From CAZZNQ01 sp964655775 (GTDB lineage: Bacteria > Planctomycetota > Brocadiia > SM23-32): a stretch of DNA of 8,216 nucleotides. The notes beneath the pieces were generated by a model, which was given only the letters and a program-made list of their open reading frames with translations, was not told the DNA's origin and did not search any database. The position numbers and the translations under genes are program-made. Positions 1 through 8,183 of the stretch are shown here, piece after piece. The stretch is taken from assembly GCA_964655775.1 (NCBI GenBank), contig CAZZNQ010000125.1:1-8216 (forward strand). Reading direction: 5' to 3'. Each line of letters opens with the position of its first letter. Position 1 is the stretch's first letter.

Positions 1-396
1 AATATGCACGAAGCGGGCATCCACGTGGAGGTGACCACGCTCATCATCCCCGGCCGCAACGACGACCCGGACGAGCTCCGCGCGCTGGCCGCCTTCCTGG
101 CCGGGGTTTCCGCGGATATCCCGTGGCACATATCCCGTTTCCATCCGGACTACCAGGACTCGGATGTGCCGGCCACGCCGCTCTCGACGATGAGGATCGC
201 CGAGTCGGCGGGCCGGGAAGCCGGACTCAACCATATCTACATGGGTAACGTCTGGTCCGACGATGGCCAGGTAACCCGCTGCCCGGACTGCGGACGCGCG
301 CTGATATCCAGGAGGGGGTATGCGCGCCCGCAACTGGAGATCTCCGAGCCGCACTGCCCGGATTGCGGCCGAGAGCTAAACGTTGTGCTTGATTGA
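1..396 (+). CDS. amrS: AmmeMemoRadiSam system radical SAM enzyme, C-terminal part (5' end outside window)
   Basis: This is the last 131 residues of a radical SAM protein whose frame is open to the left edge; the gene starts upstream, so the ATG at 4 is internal. What is seen: the strands and helices that close the TIM-type barrel (VEVTTLIIPGRND, then PWHISRFHPDY and LNHIYMGNV), followed by two CPDCG motifs with Cys codons at 280, 289, 355 and 364. The pattern 'HISRFHPDY, then YxGNV, then a CPxCG pair around an LI-x-R-x-GY segment' is characteristic of AmrS, the pyruvate formate-lyase-activase-like enzyme found with AMMECR1 and Memo proteins. The reaction is not established. The CX3CX2C [4Fe-4S] motif is not in the window. 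The two CPDCG pairs probably bind zinc or an extra cluster (inference). It is the first visible gene of a co-directional cluster; its AMMECR1/Memo partners are not downstream and could only lie to the left. Confidence 0.88.
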   Translation, partial: NMHEAGIHVEVTTLIIPGRNDDPDELRALAAFLAGVSADIPWHISRFHPDYQDSDVPATPLSTMRIAESAGREAGLNHIYMGNVWSDDGQVTRCPDCGRALISRRGYARPQLEISEPHCPDCGRELNVVLD

Positions 397-400
397 CCGG

Positions 401-433
401 GCGTCGGCGGCGCCGGGCTGGAGACGCCGACGC
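401..433 (+). repeat. Perfect 9-bp inverted repeat (hairpin) between amrS and the phosphoribosyltransferase gene
   Basis: GCGTCGGCG at 401-409 is the exact reverse complement of CGCCGACGC at 425-433, with a 15-nt loop. The stem sits just after the amrS stop and 6 nt before the Shine-Dalgarno sequence of the next gene. No T-run follows, so it is not a classical intrinsic terminator. It could stabilise or process the mRNA, or act as an attenuator (inference). Confidence 0.6.
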
Positions 434-439
434 GAACAG

Positions 440-447
440 AGAGGGGG
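440..447 (+). promoter_or_regulatory. Shine-Dalgarno sequence deciding the GTG start at 453
   Basis: AGAGGGGG lies 5 nt before GTG 453. The frame is open farther up to a TTG at 393, but that extension would encode an Arg-rich stretch (RRRRR) across the hairpin, and it would not use this ribosome site. The GTG at 462 is 14 nt away, which is too far. Confidence 0.7.
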
Positions 448-452
448 CAGAC

Positions 453-1142
453 GTGCTGCACGTGCGCGAGGAGAGTGCGCTTCCGTTCGCTGCATTCCGG
501 GACCGCGCCGACGCCGGGCGCCAACTGGCTGCCTACATCACGGAGGAGGACGGCCGGGCGGACCTGGTCGCCGCCATTCCGAGCGGCGGGGTTGCCGTGG
601 CCCGGCCGATGCTCGCGCCCCTGGATGCGGACCTCGATCTCGTCTTCGTGAAGAAGCTCCCGTTCCCCGCGTCGCCGGAGGCCGGTTTCGGGGCGGTAAC
701 CCTGGAGGGCGACCTGGAGATGAACGAGCGCTGGGAGCACGCCGTCAGCGACGAGGAGGTCAGCCGCATCGCCAAGGAGGTGCTGGCGAGCCTGAGGGAC
801 CGCGAGAACCTGTTCATGGAGGGTCGCCAGCATCCCCACGTCGACGGGCGTCGTGTGGTGCTGGTCGACGACGGCCTGGCAAGTGGATACACGATGATGG
901 CGGCCGTCAAGCAGTTCCGCCACAAAGGCCCGACGAGCCTTGCGGTCGCCGTTCCGGACGCGCCAATGTCCACCATACGCCGCGTGGAGCCGCTCGTGGA
1001 CGACCTGTACGTTCTGGTGGCTCAGCGCGGCGGCGCGTTCGCGGTGGCGTCGTACTATGCCCGTTGGCACGACCTGTCCGACGGGGAAGTGCTTGATATT
1101 CTGAATGACTGCGACGGAGAGAGACGAGATGCCCGACGGTAA
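453..1142 (+). CDS. Phosphoribosyltransferase, COG1926-type (type I PRTase fold)
   Basis: This is a 229-residue predicted cytosolic phosphoribosyltransferase with a GTG start chosen for its Shine-Dalgarno sequence. Seen in order: AIPSGGVAVA (about 41-50), the place of the loop that in this family usually reads PRGG; VFVKKLPFPASPEAGFGAV (64-82) with the conserved K-K and xPE/GA pattern; LNER-like segment EMNERW (89-94); and the PRPP-binding motif VVLVDDGLASGYT (135-147) with two acidic residues followed by a GxASGxT loop. The C-terminal YARWHDLSDGEVLDIL matches the family's usual FxxxSDEEV ending. Members transfer or cleave phosphoribosyl groups using PRPP, but the base used by COG1926 proteins is not known. 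The Arg to Ser change in PSGG may affect pyrophosphate-loop contacts. The 3' end overlaps the next gene by 14 nt, suggesting translational coupling. Family assignment is firm; substrate is not. Confidence 0.88.
   Translation: MLHVREESALPFAAFRDRADAGRQLAAYITEEDGRADLVAAIPSGGVAVARPMLAPLDADLDLVFVKKLPFPASPEAGFGAVTLEGDLEMNERWEHAVSDEEVSRIAKEVLASLRDRENLFMEGRQHPHVDGRRVVLVDDGLASGYTMMAAVKQFRHKGPTSLAVAVPDAPMSTIRRVEPLVDDLYVLVAQRGGAFAVASYYARWHDLSDGEVLDILNDCDGERRDARR
1116..1120 (+). promoter_or_regulatory. Shine-Dalgarno sequence favouring the ATG at 1129
   Basis: GGAGA at 1116-1120 is 8 nt before ATG 1129. The earlier in-frame ATG at 1105 has its nearest purine-rich run (GGGGAAG, 1083-1089) about 15 nt away, so 1129 is the better start. 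Confidence 0.55.
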
Positions 1143-2189
1143 ACTCACACAGCAGGTTCTCCGGAAAGCGGCCCATGCGCTGCAACTGCATTTCGACACG
1201 CCGCACGCAATGATCTGCTTTGACGCCGCGCGGCGTCTTCGCGAGACCTGCAGTGCACAGGCGTACGACGCCGCATGCCGGAAGCTACTCGATTACGTGA
1301 ACGAGTCGGACAGACTGGATCATCCGGCCATGCCGCTTACGCCGGCTGGCGAGCCTGACGCCGACGACGAGGTGGCGGGCATGCGGCAATCGCTGGCCGA
1401 GCACAAGGTGTTGAACGCCGCCTGGTACGGACAGCGTTTGCTGGACGCCGGTCGGCATGCCGACCTCGCGCAGGAGGCACTGCGCCTCGCCGCGCACGAG
1501 GTGGACGGGCTGGGGCACACTTTCATCTTCACCGAGACCGCCCTGCGGCTGATGCGGGACGCGGCCGACGAGACCACGCGCTCCGCTATCTTGCTCGCGC
1601 TAATGGAGTATCTCTCGCGGAAGGCGAGCGTCGAGCGACCGCAGCTCCAGTGGAGCGGCGCCGGCTGGAGGCACCTGGCGCAGCGCGCCTGCGAACGCGT
1701 CGGCCTGTTGGGGCACAACGTGATCTTCGCGCGATCGCTGCACCTGCGGCGCGACGACCTCCCGGACGACCTGTTCGAGCATGCCCTGGCCCAGCTCGAG
1801 CGCAACATCGATGCGAGCGAGGACGAGTTCACGGTGGACGATCTGCGGAGCCGGAGTGCCTCCGAGCCGGCGGGCCGTCCGGAGGCGGTCCTGGGCGAGT
1901 TCGTGGCGTCCGGCGACACGGAGTTGGCCGTGGCCGCCGTCCGGGGTTTCATGTCGAACGGCGTGGGTGCGCCGGAGGTGGCTTCGGCGCTCGTGACCGT
2001 CCTCTGTCGGGTGGACGTCACCCAGTCGCACTACGTCATCTTCCCCGAGGCGGTCCGCTACCTGATTGATCACGTCGACGCCGACTACGCGGAATTGGCG
2101 CTCGCGCAGGTTGCCCGCATGGCCTGCGGCGCGGCGGAGCGGTACGGAATGAGGCAGGTCGGGGCGCTTCCGACGAAAGGGGGAACACT

Positions 2190-2193
<4 letters not shown>
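1129..2193 (+). CDS. Uncharacterised helical protein with duplicated His-motif halves
   Basis: I do not recognise this 354-residue protein with confidence. It appears soluble, almost entirely alpha-helical, without a signal peptide or membrane segment. Four similar segments begin with a histidine: PHAMICFDAARRL (H26), GHTFIFTETALRL (H130), GHNVIFARSLHL (H196) and SHYVIFPEAVRYL (H301). H26 to H130 is 104 residues and H196 to H301 is 105, so residues 1-170 and 171-354 look like two copies of one unit. Other positions agree: AYDAACRKL (45-53) with LFEHALAQL (215-223), and ALRLAAHEVD (117-126) with ALVTVLCRVD (287-296). The motif layout loosely recalls the His-containing helices of questin-oxidase-like proteins (PF14027), which would suggest an oxidoreductase; this is from memory and weak. 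An alternative is a HEAT/TPR-like scaffold. It starts inside the phosphoribosyltransferase gene and ends in a GTGA overlap with the DUF255 gene, so it is probably co-translated with both. An alternative start is ATG 1105 (8 residues longer). Confidence 0.8.
2176..2183 (+). promoter_or_regulatory. Shine-Dalgarno sequence for the GTG start at 2190
   Basis: AAAGGGGG lies 6 nt before GTG 2190, inside the last codons of the upstream gene. GTG overlaps that gene's TGA stop as GTGA, an arrangement typical of translational coupling. Confidence 0.65.
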
Positions 2194-4271
<2,078 letters not shown>

Positions 4272-4276
4272 TTGCT

Positions 4277-4303
4277 GCATGCGACGGGCGCCCGAATGCA
4301 TGC
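4277..4303 (+). repeat. Nested inverted repeat in the 47-nt gap before the DUF2156 gene
   Basis: GCATGC at 4277-4282 can pair with GCATGC at 4298-4303. Between them lies the perfect palindrome CGGGCGCCCG (4285-4294), which can fold as CGG/CCG around a GCGC loop. The structure ends 4 nt before the AAGGAGG of the next gene. No T-run follows. It may modulate translation of, or RNA stability around, the downstream gene (inference). Confidence 0.5.
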
Positions 4304-4307
4304 CGTC

Positions 4308-4314
4308 AAGGAGG
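4308..4314 (+). promoter_or_regulatory. Strong Shine-Dalgarno sequence for the ATG at 4319
   Basis: AAGGAGG ends 4 nt before ATG 4319. The reading frame stays open back to 3863 inside the DUF255 gene, but this near-perfect site and the start of recognisable DUF2156 sequence fix the start here. Confidence 0.8.
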
Positions 4315-4318
4315 TTGG

Positions 4319-5239
4319 ATGTTGGATCTGAAGCCGGTCGATCTGGAGCATAGGGACACGATCAACGACTACCTGGAGCGCTTCCCCCCGCAGATATCGG
4401 AGCACACGTTCACGAACATGTATGCCTGGCGCGCGTGGCGCCGCGTTCTATTCGCCGAAGTGGACGGCACCTGTTGCTTCGTCGAGGATCTGGAGGGGCA
4501 GCGACATCTGTTCGGCCCGCCGGCGGGCGATGCTCCCGCGCCCGAGGTCTTCGCCGCCCTGAGCGAGGCAGGCATATCGGCCGCGGTGAGGATCACGGAG
4601 AACGAGGCCGACGCCCTTCGGCAGGAGGGGCTCGATGTCCAGGATGACCGCGACAACGCCGACTACGTCTACCTGGTCCGGGACCTGGCCGAGCTCTCCG
4701 GCCGCGACTTCCACCGGCAGAAGAACCTGGTGAACCGCTGCCTGGACGCATACGACTGCGAATACGAGGCGATGACGGCCGACAACGCCGGCGAAGCCAT
4801 GGAGATGCAGAGGCGCTGGTGCCGCGAGCGAAACTGCGGTAAGAAGGAAAGCCTGTGCGCCGAGTTGAAGGCGATCGAGACCACTCTGGGCGAGTTCGCG
4901 CAACTGGAGCTGATGGGTTGCCTGGTGCGCATAGACGGTCGGGCCGAGGCATTCTGTGTCGGCGAGGCGCTCTCGCCCGATACCGCCGTGGTGCATTTCG
5001 AGAAGGCCATGACGGAGTACGACGGCCTCTACCAGGTCGTCAACCAGTGGTTCTGCCGCAACGCACTGGACGGATTCAACTACGTGAACCGCGAGCAGGA
5101 CATGGGCATCAGCGGGTTGCGGCGAGCGAAGAAGAGCTATAACCCCGATCACATGGTGGACAAGTTCGTTGCCCTTGACCGCGACGCGCTGGAGGGGCCG
5201 CTGGCGCAGCCGTCGCTGGACGAGGTGTGCCAGGAATGA
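4319..5239 (+). CDS. DUF2156 / phosphatidylglycerol lysyltransferase C-terminal domain protein (soluble)
   Basis: This 306-residue protein belongs to the soluble DUF2156 group (LPG_synthase_C, PF09924; two tandem GNAT-like folds). Seen in order: an N-terminal GNAT-like half containing SEHTFTNMYAWR (about 27-38); then DYVYLVRDLAELSGRDFHRQKNLVNRC with the family's typical H-x-x-K-N-x-x-N-R core; then AFCVGEAL, VHFEKAMTEYDGLYQVVNQWF and the closing signature YVNREQDMGISGLRRAKKSYNP. These residues are where aminoacyl-phosphatidylglycerol synthases hold aminoacyl-tRNA and lipid in the related MprF enzymes. This protein lacks the membrane flippase part, so a lipid substrate is uncertain and it may transfer an aminoacyl or acyl group to another acceptor (inference). 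Several cysteines are present without an obvious metal motif. It sits between the DUF255 and DHH genes, 22 nt from the latter. Family is confident; substrate unknown. Confidence 0.9.
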   Translation: MLDLKPVDLEHRDTINDYLERFPPQISEHTFTNMYAWRAWRRVLFAEVDGTCCFVEDLEGQRHLFGPPAGDAPAPEVFAALSEAGISAAVRITENEADALRQEGLDVQDDRDNADYVYLVRDLAELSGRDFHRQKNLVNRCLDAYDCEYEAMTADNAGEAMEMQRRWCRERNCGKKESLCAELKAIETTLGEFAQLELMGCLVRIDGRAEAFCVGEALSPDTAVVHFEKAMTEYDGLYQVVNQWFCRNALDGFNYVNREQDMGISGLRRAKKSYNPDHMVDKFVALDRDALEGPLAQPSLDEVCQE

Positions 5240-5243
5240 TCCC

Positions 5244-5252
5244 AAGGGAAGG
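5244..5252 (+). promoter_or_regulatory. Shine-Dalgarno sequence for the ATG at 5262
   Basis: AAGGGAAGG lies 9 nt before ATG 5262, in the 22-nt gap. The frame is open to 5169 within the previous gene, but that upstream part has no family similarity and no ribosome site. Confidence 0.65.
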
Positions 5253-5261
5253 CTGGCCCAA

Positions 5262-6344
5262 ATGAACGAAGAGGTCCCGCAGCCGGCGGTCGAGTCCAGC
5301 CGCAAGCAGGTGGATATGCTGCGAGAAGCGCTGTCCGACCGTCCGCGCGTGCTTATCCTGACCCATGACAACCCCGACCCCGACGCGATGGCCGGGGCGC
5401 TGTGTCTGACGCAGGTCGTCGAGTCCTTTGGATCGGCCCGTCCGCGCATCGTCTACGGCGGGATCGTCGGCCGCGCGGAGAACCGCCACATGGTCCAGGC
5501 GCTGGAGATACCGCTCTGGTCGACCGAGAGCCTGAAGTTCCGTCCCGACGACGTGTTCATAATGGTCGACACGCAGCCCGACTTCGCCAACAACTCGTTG
5601 CCCGACGGAGGCACCGTGGTCGCCGTCGTCGATCATCACGAGCAACTGAACGAGCTCAAGGCGCCCGTGGCCGACGTGCGCCCGGGCTACGGAGCGGTCA
5701 CCACCATCGCGGCCGAATACCTGCTCAGCAGCGACGCCGAGTTGACCGCCCGCCTGGCCACCGCCGTCTGCTATGCCATCGGCACCGAGACGCAGGACCT
5801 CGGGCGTGAGGCAAGCCGGGCGGACATCGCCGTTTTCCTGCGCATGTTTCCGCTCTGCGACCAGCCGCTGCTGGGCCGGCTGCGTCACCCGAGGCACGGC
5901 CTGTCGTTTTTCGCGGACCTGGACCACGCCATTCGCGCAACGGAGGTCGTCGAGGACATCGCCTTCTGCCACATGGGCAGGCTGGGGGTGCCGGACGCCG
6001 CCTCGGAAATGGCTGACATGCTGCTGACCGGCCAGGACATCAACTGGGTGCTGTGCACGGGCGCTTATGAGAACCAGTTCCTCTTGTCACTCCGGACCAG
6101 CGAACCGCAGGGCGGCGCGGGCGAGTTGCTGCGCAGTGTGGTTGGGGAACGCAGCAGGGCCGGCGGGCACGACATGATGGCCGGCGGGGCCGTGGACCTG
6201 GGCTCCGACGCCGACGTCGCCGAGATGGAGCGGACCGTCACCGAACGGCTGCTGGAAGCCCTGGGCCGGGATACGGGGGCCGTGCTGGTGCCCCTACTCA
6301 ACCAGCCGGGTGTCGGGCGCAATACAGAGGAGGGGGTGCAATGA
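5262..6344 (+). CDS. DHH/DHHA1 family phosphoesterase (NrnA-like)
   Basis: This 360-residue protein is a cytosolic metal-dependent phosphoesterase. Motifs of the DHH domain are present in order: LILTHDNPDPDAMAGAL (31-47) with H35, D39 and D41 as expected Mn ligands; FIMVDTQPD (99-107) with D103; VVDHHEQ (122-128), the defining DHH at 124-126; and IGTETQDLG (173-181) with D179. The C-terminal DHHA1 domain ends in RAGGHDMMAGG (299-309), the GGH substrate-binding loop. This arrangement matches the NrnA/oligoribonuclease and pAp-phosphatase group, which removes mononucleotides from short RNA or dephosphorylates pAp; cyclic-dinucleotide linear products are also known substrates in the superfamily. 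Which applies here cannot be told from sequence. A RecJ exonuclease is unlikely because the protein is short and lacks the extra OB-fold region. The gene ends in an ATGA overlap with the dehydrogenase gene. Confidence 0.92.
   Translation: MNEEVPQPAVESSRKQVDMLREALSDRPRVLILTHDNPDPDAMAGALCLTQVVESFGSARPRIVYGGIVGRAENRHMVQALEIPLWSTESLKFRPDDVFIMVDTQPDFANNSLPDGGTVVAVVDHHEQLNELKAPVADVRPGYGAVTTIAAEYLLSSDAELTARLATAVCYAIGTETQDLGREASRADIAVFLRMFPLCDQPLLGRLRHPRHGLSFFADLDHAIRATEVVEDIAFCHMGRLGVPDAASEMADMLLTGQDINWVLCTGAYENQFLLSLRTSEPQGGAGELLRSVVGERSRAGGHDMMAGGAVDLGSDADVAEMERTVTERLLEALGRDTGAVLVPLLNQPGVGRNTEEGVQ
6326..6336 (+). promoter_or_regulatory. Shine-Dalgarno sequence for the ATG at 6341
   Basis: AGAGGAGGGGG within the last codons of the DHH gene ends 4 nt before ATG 6341. 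The start overlaps the upstream TGA as ATGA, implying coupled translation. Confidence 0.7.
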
Positions 6345-7372
6345 AGGCCGCAATCATACGCGAGTACGGCGCAGTTGAGAAGATCGAGGTCGCGGACGTG
6401 CCCGTGCCCGAACCGGCCGCAGGGGAGGCGGCGGTACGCGTGCGCGCGGCCGCCCTCAACCATCTGGATATCTGGGTGCGCAAGGGGTCCAAGGGAGGCA
6501 GCCTGGACCATCCCCTCATCCTGGGCTCGGACGCCGCCGGCGTCGTCAGCGAAGTGGGAGGGGGCGTCGGGAACGTGAAGCCGGGGGACGAGGTCATCCT
6601 TAACCCCGGACTGAGCTGCGGGCAGTGCGAGTTCTGCCGCAGGGGCGAGCAGAGCACCTGCCCCGACTTCGGCTTGGTGGGGCTGAGCCGTCCCGGCACC
6701 TTTGCCGAGATGGTGGCCGTGCCGGCGGGCAACCTGGCCGCCAAGCCGGAGTACCTCAGCTTCGCCGAAGCCGCGGCCCTGTCGCTGGATCACGTGACGG
6801 CCTGGCGCATGCTGTTCACGCGGGCCGAGTTGCGACCCGGCGAGACGGTGCTCATCCACGGCATCGGCGGCGGTGTGGCGATGGCGGGGCTGCAGTTCGC
6901 CGTGATGACGGGCGCGGAGACGATCGTCACCTCGTCCTCGGACGAGAAACTCGCGAAGGCGACGGATGTCGGCGCCCACTATATCGTCAACTACCACGAG
7001 AGCGACGTCGCCGAGACGGTGATGGACCTGACCGGAGGCCGGGGGGTGGACGTCTGCCTCGATTCCGTCGGCGCGGCCACCTGGCCCGTCGACTTCGCCG
7101 TGGTGCGCCGCGGCGGTCGAATCGTTCTGTGCGGGATCACCACCGGCGCCGAGGCCGCGGCGGACCTGCAGAAGATCTACTGGAATCAGGTGAGTGTGCT
7201 GGGTTCGACCATGGGTTCGGACGAGGACTACCGCTGCATGGTGGAGATGGTGCGTGCCTCCGAACTCCGGCCCGTGGTCGATGCCGTGTTCCCGCTGGAG
7301 CAGGTGCGCGAGGCGACGGCGAGGATGGAAGAGGGCGAGCAGTGCGGCAAGATCGCCCTGACCGTCGCGTGA
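6341..7372 (+). CDS. Medium-chain dehydrogenase/reductase (zinc-lobe alcohol dehydrogenase / quinone oxidoreductase-like)
   Basis: This 343-residue NAD(P)H-dependent oxidoreductase has full family length. The N-terminal GroES-like domain runs from MKAAIIREYG through ALNHLDIWVRKG (38-49) and ILGSDAAGVVSEVG (60-73). A structural zinc lobe is clear: C93, C96, C99 and C107 in GLSCGQCEFCRRGEQSTC. The Rossmann domain has LIHGIGGGVAMAGLQFA (171-187), with Ala where the third Gly of GxGxxG often stands, then TSSSDEK (197-203) after the second strand, suggesting NADP(H) preference. GVDVCLDSVGAATW (235-248) and GGRIVLCGITTG (258-269) are standard for the group. The usual catalytic-zinc ligands seem absent: N40 is at the common Cys position and SD (63-64) replaces the HE pair. 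It therefore resembles zinc-independent quinone/enone reductases that keep the structural zinc. It is the last gene of the cluster. Substrate unknown. Confidence 0.92.
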   Translation: MKAAIIREYGAVEKIEVADVPVPEPAAGEAAVRVRAAALNHLDIWVRKGSKGGSLDHPLILGSDAAGVVSEVGGGVGNVKPGDEVILNPGLSCGQCEFCRRGEQSTCPDFGLVGLSRPGTFAEMVAVPAGNLAAKPEYLSFAEAAALSLDHVTAWRMLFTRAELRPGETVLIHGIGGGVAMAGLQFAVMTGAETIVTSSSDEKLAKATDVGAHYIVNYHESDVAETVMDLTGGRGVDVCLDSVGAATWPVDFAVVRRGGRIVLCGITTGAEAAADLQKIYWNQVSVLGSTMGSDEDYRCMVEMVRASELRPVVDAVFPLEQVREATARMEEGEQCGKIALTVA

Positions 7373-7375
7373 GTC

Positions 7376-8023
7376 TTAGGTGCCCTGCGAGTGGTCGCGT
7401 CGGCCCGCTCCGATCCTGTGCTCGGTGCCGGCGAGAAGGCGGCGGATGTTGGCGCGATGGAGCCAGATCACCAGCAGCCCGCCCGCGAGAGCGAAGAGGG
7501 TGACGAAGATGCCCTCCCCCAGCGGATCGGGATGCAGCGTCCAGACGGCCGCCGGCAGCGCGGCCGCCGCGCAGACGGATGCCAGCGACACGTAGCGGAA
7601 CAGCCCGAACACGATCGCCCAGATGCCTGCCGCGATGAGGAGTGCCCACGTGCTGAGCACCAGGAACACGCCCGTGCTGGTGGCGACGGCCTTGCCCCCT
7701 TTGAAGCCCAGATAGAGGGGGAAGACGTGTCCCACGATGGCCGCCAGCCCCGTGCCGACCACCAGCGGAGGCGGCGAGTGCGCGCCCGCCGGCACCAGTG
7801 CCCGGGCCGCGAGCACGGGCAGCAGGCCCTTGGACACGTCCAGAAGGAAGATGAGGGGAAAGAACCGGAATCCCAGCACGCGCGCGGCGTTGGTGGCCCC
7901 GATGTTGCCGCTGCCGGTGGTGCGGATGTCGACGCCTTTGATGAGCTTGGCGGCCAGGTAGCCGAACGGCACCGAGCCGTACAGATAGGCCGCCAGGGGC
8001 AGTATATACAGGGCTGGGTTCAT
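7376..8023 (-). CDS. plsY: Glycerol-3-phosphate acyltransferase PlsY
   Basis: PlsY transfers the acyl group of acyl-phosphate to glycerol 3-phosphate, giving lysophosphatidic acid, the first step of phospholipid synthesis in most bacteria. The 215-residue product has the family's usual length and several hydrophobic membrane segments (about 3-25, 54-77, 86-104, 115-141, 145-162, 171-188). Motif 1 is GSVPFGYLAAKL and DIRTTGSGNIGATNAARVLG (16-51). Motif 2 is GHVFPLYLGFKGGKAVAT (98-115); the usual GGKGVAT glycine is Ala112. Motif 3 is HRANIRRLLAGTE (189-201), with Ala where HREN/HDN variants have an acidic residue. The ATG at 8023 is preferred because the protein begins there with the usual hydrophobic segment, GGAG lies 5 nt upstream, and the longer open frame to 8128 would run through the promoter. 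It converges on the + strand operon, with 3 nt between the stop codons. Identification is firm. Confidence 0.96.
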   Translation of the reverse strand: MNPALYILPLAAYLYGSVPFGYLAAKLIKGVDIRTTGSGNIGATNAARVLGFRFFPLIFLLDVSKGLLPVLAARALVPAGAHSPPPLVVGTGLAAIVGHVFPLYLGFKGGKAVATSTGVFLVLSTWALLIAAGIWAIVFGLFRYVSLASVCAAAALPAAVWTLHPDPLGEGIFVTLFALAGGLLVIWLHRANIRRLLAGTEHRIGAGRRDHSQGT

Positions 8024-8028
8024 GTCGG

Positions 8029-8032
8029 CTCC
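8029..8032 (-). promoter_or_regulatory. Shine-Dalgarno sequence of plsY
   Basis: On the - strand GGAG lies 5 nt before the ATG at 8023. It supports this start over the upstream ATG at 8128, which lies beyond the -10 box. Confidence 0.55.
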
Positions 8033-8089
8033 GGTCCGGTCGGGTGGAGGCAAGGCTGCTGCCATCCCGGCGACGGCAACCGCACAGAG

Positions 8090-8117
8090 ATTATAGACGA
8101 CGGCCGCCCGGCCGCAA
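8090..8117 (-). promoter_or_regulatory. Predicted sigma-70-type promoter of plsY
   Basis: On the - strand a perfect TATAAT (8090-8095) is preceded at 16 nt by TTGCGG (8112-8117), or at 17 nt by TTTGCG. Such an AT-rich hexamer stands out in this GC-rich DNA. Transcription would begin near 8083, giving a leader of about 60 nt. The spacer and the -35 hexamer hold two CGGCCG palindromes (8101-8106 and 8109-8114), a possible operator (inference). Confidence 0.55.
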
Positions 8118-8183
8118 AATGCGCTCATGAAGGCCCTAAAACCGCTTGTGTTTCTTTGACACGGGATGTCCGGGTTGATGCTG

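Noticed and set aside
310..379. AGGAGGGGG followed by an ATG at 320 inside amrS, as an internal start
   Set aside because: Only 1 nt separates the ribosome site from the ATG, and the frame is about 19 codons long inside a conserved coding region.
393..452. N-terminal extension of the phosphoribosyltransferase from TTG 393
   Set aside because: It would encode an Arg-rich, non-conserved stretch across the hairpin; GTG 453 has the Shine-Dalgarno sequence.
237..1199. 320-codon open frame on the - strand opposite the phosphoribosyltransferase
   Set aside because: It is a low-complexity Arg/His/Gln-rich translation with no recognisable domain; the + strand gene explains the region.
4448..5449. 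333-codon - strand open frame across the DUF2156 gene
   Set aside because: It overlaps two well-supported + strand genes and shows no domain.
8024..8128. 35-residue N-terminal extension of PlsY from the ATG at 8128
   Set aside because: It would cross the TATAAT box and add residues not typical of PlsY; ATG 8023 has GGAG upstream.
8127..8159. 10-codon + strand ORF (MKALKPLVFL), a possible leader peptide
   Set aside because: It has no Shine-Dalgarno sequence, no codon bias toward a regulatory amino acid and no known gene following within the window.
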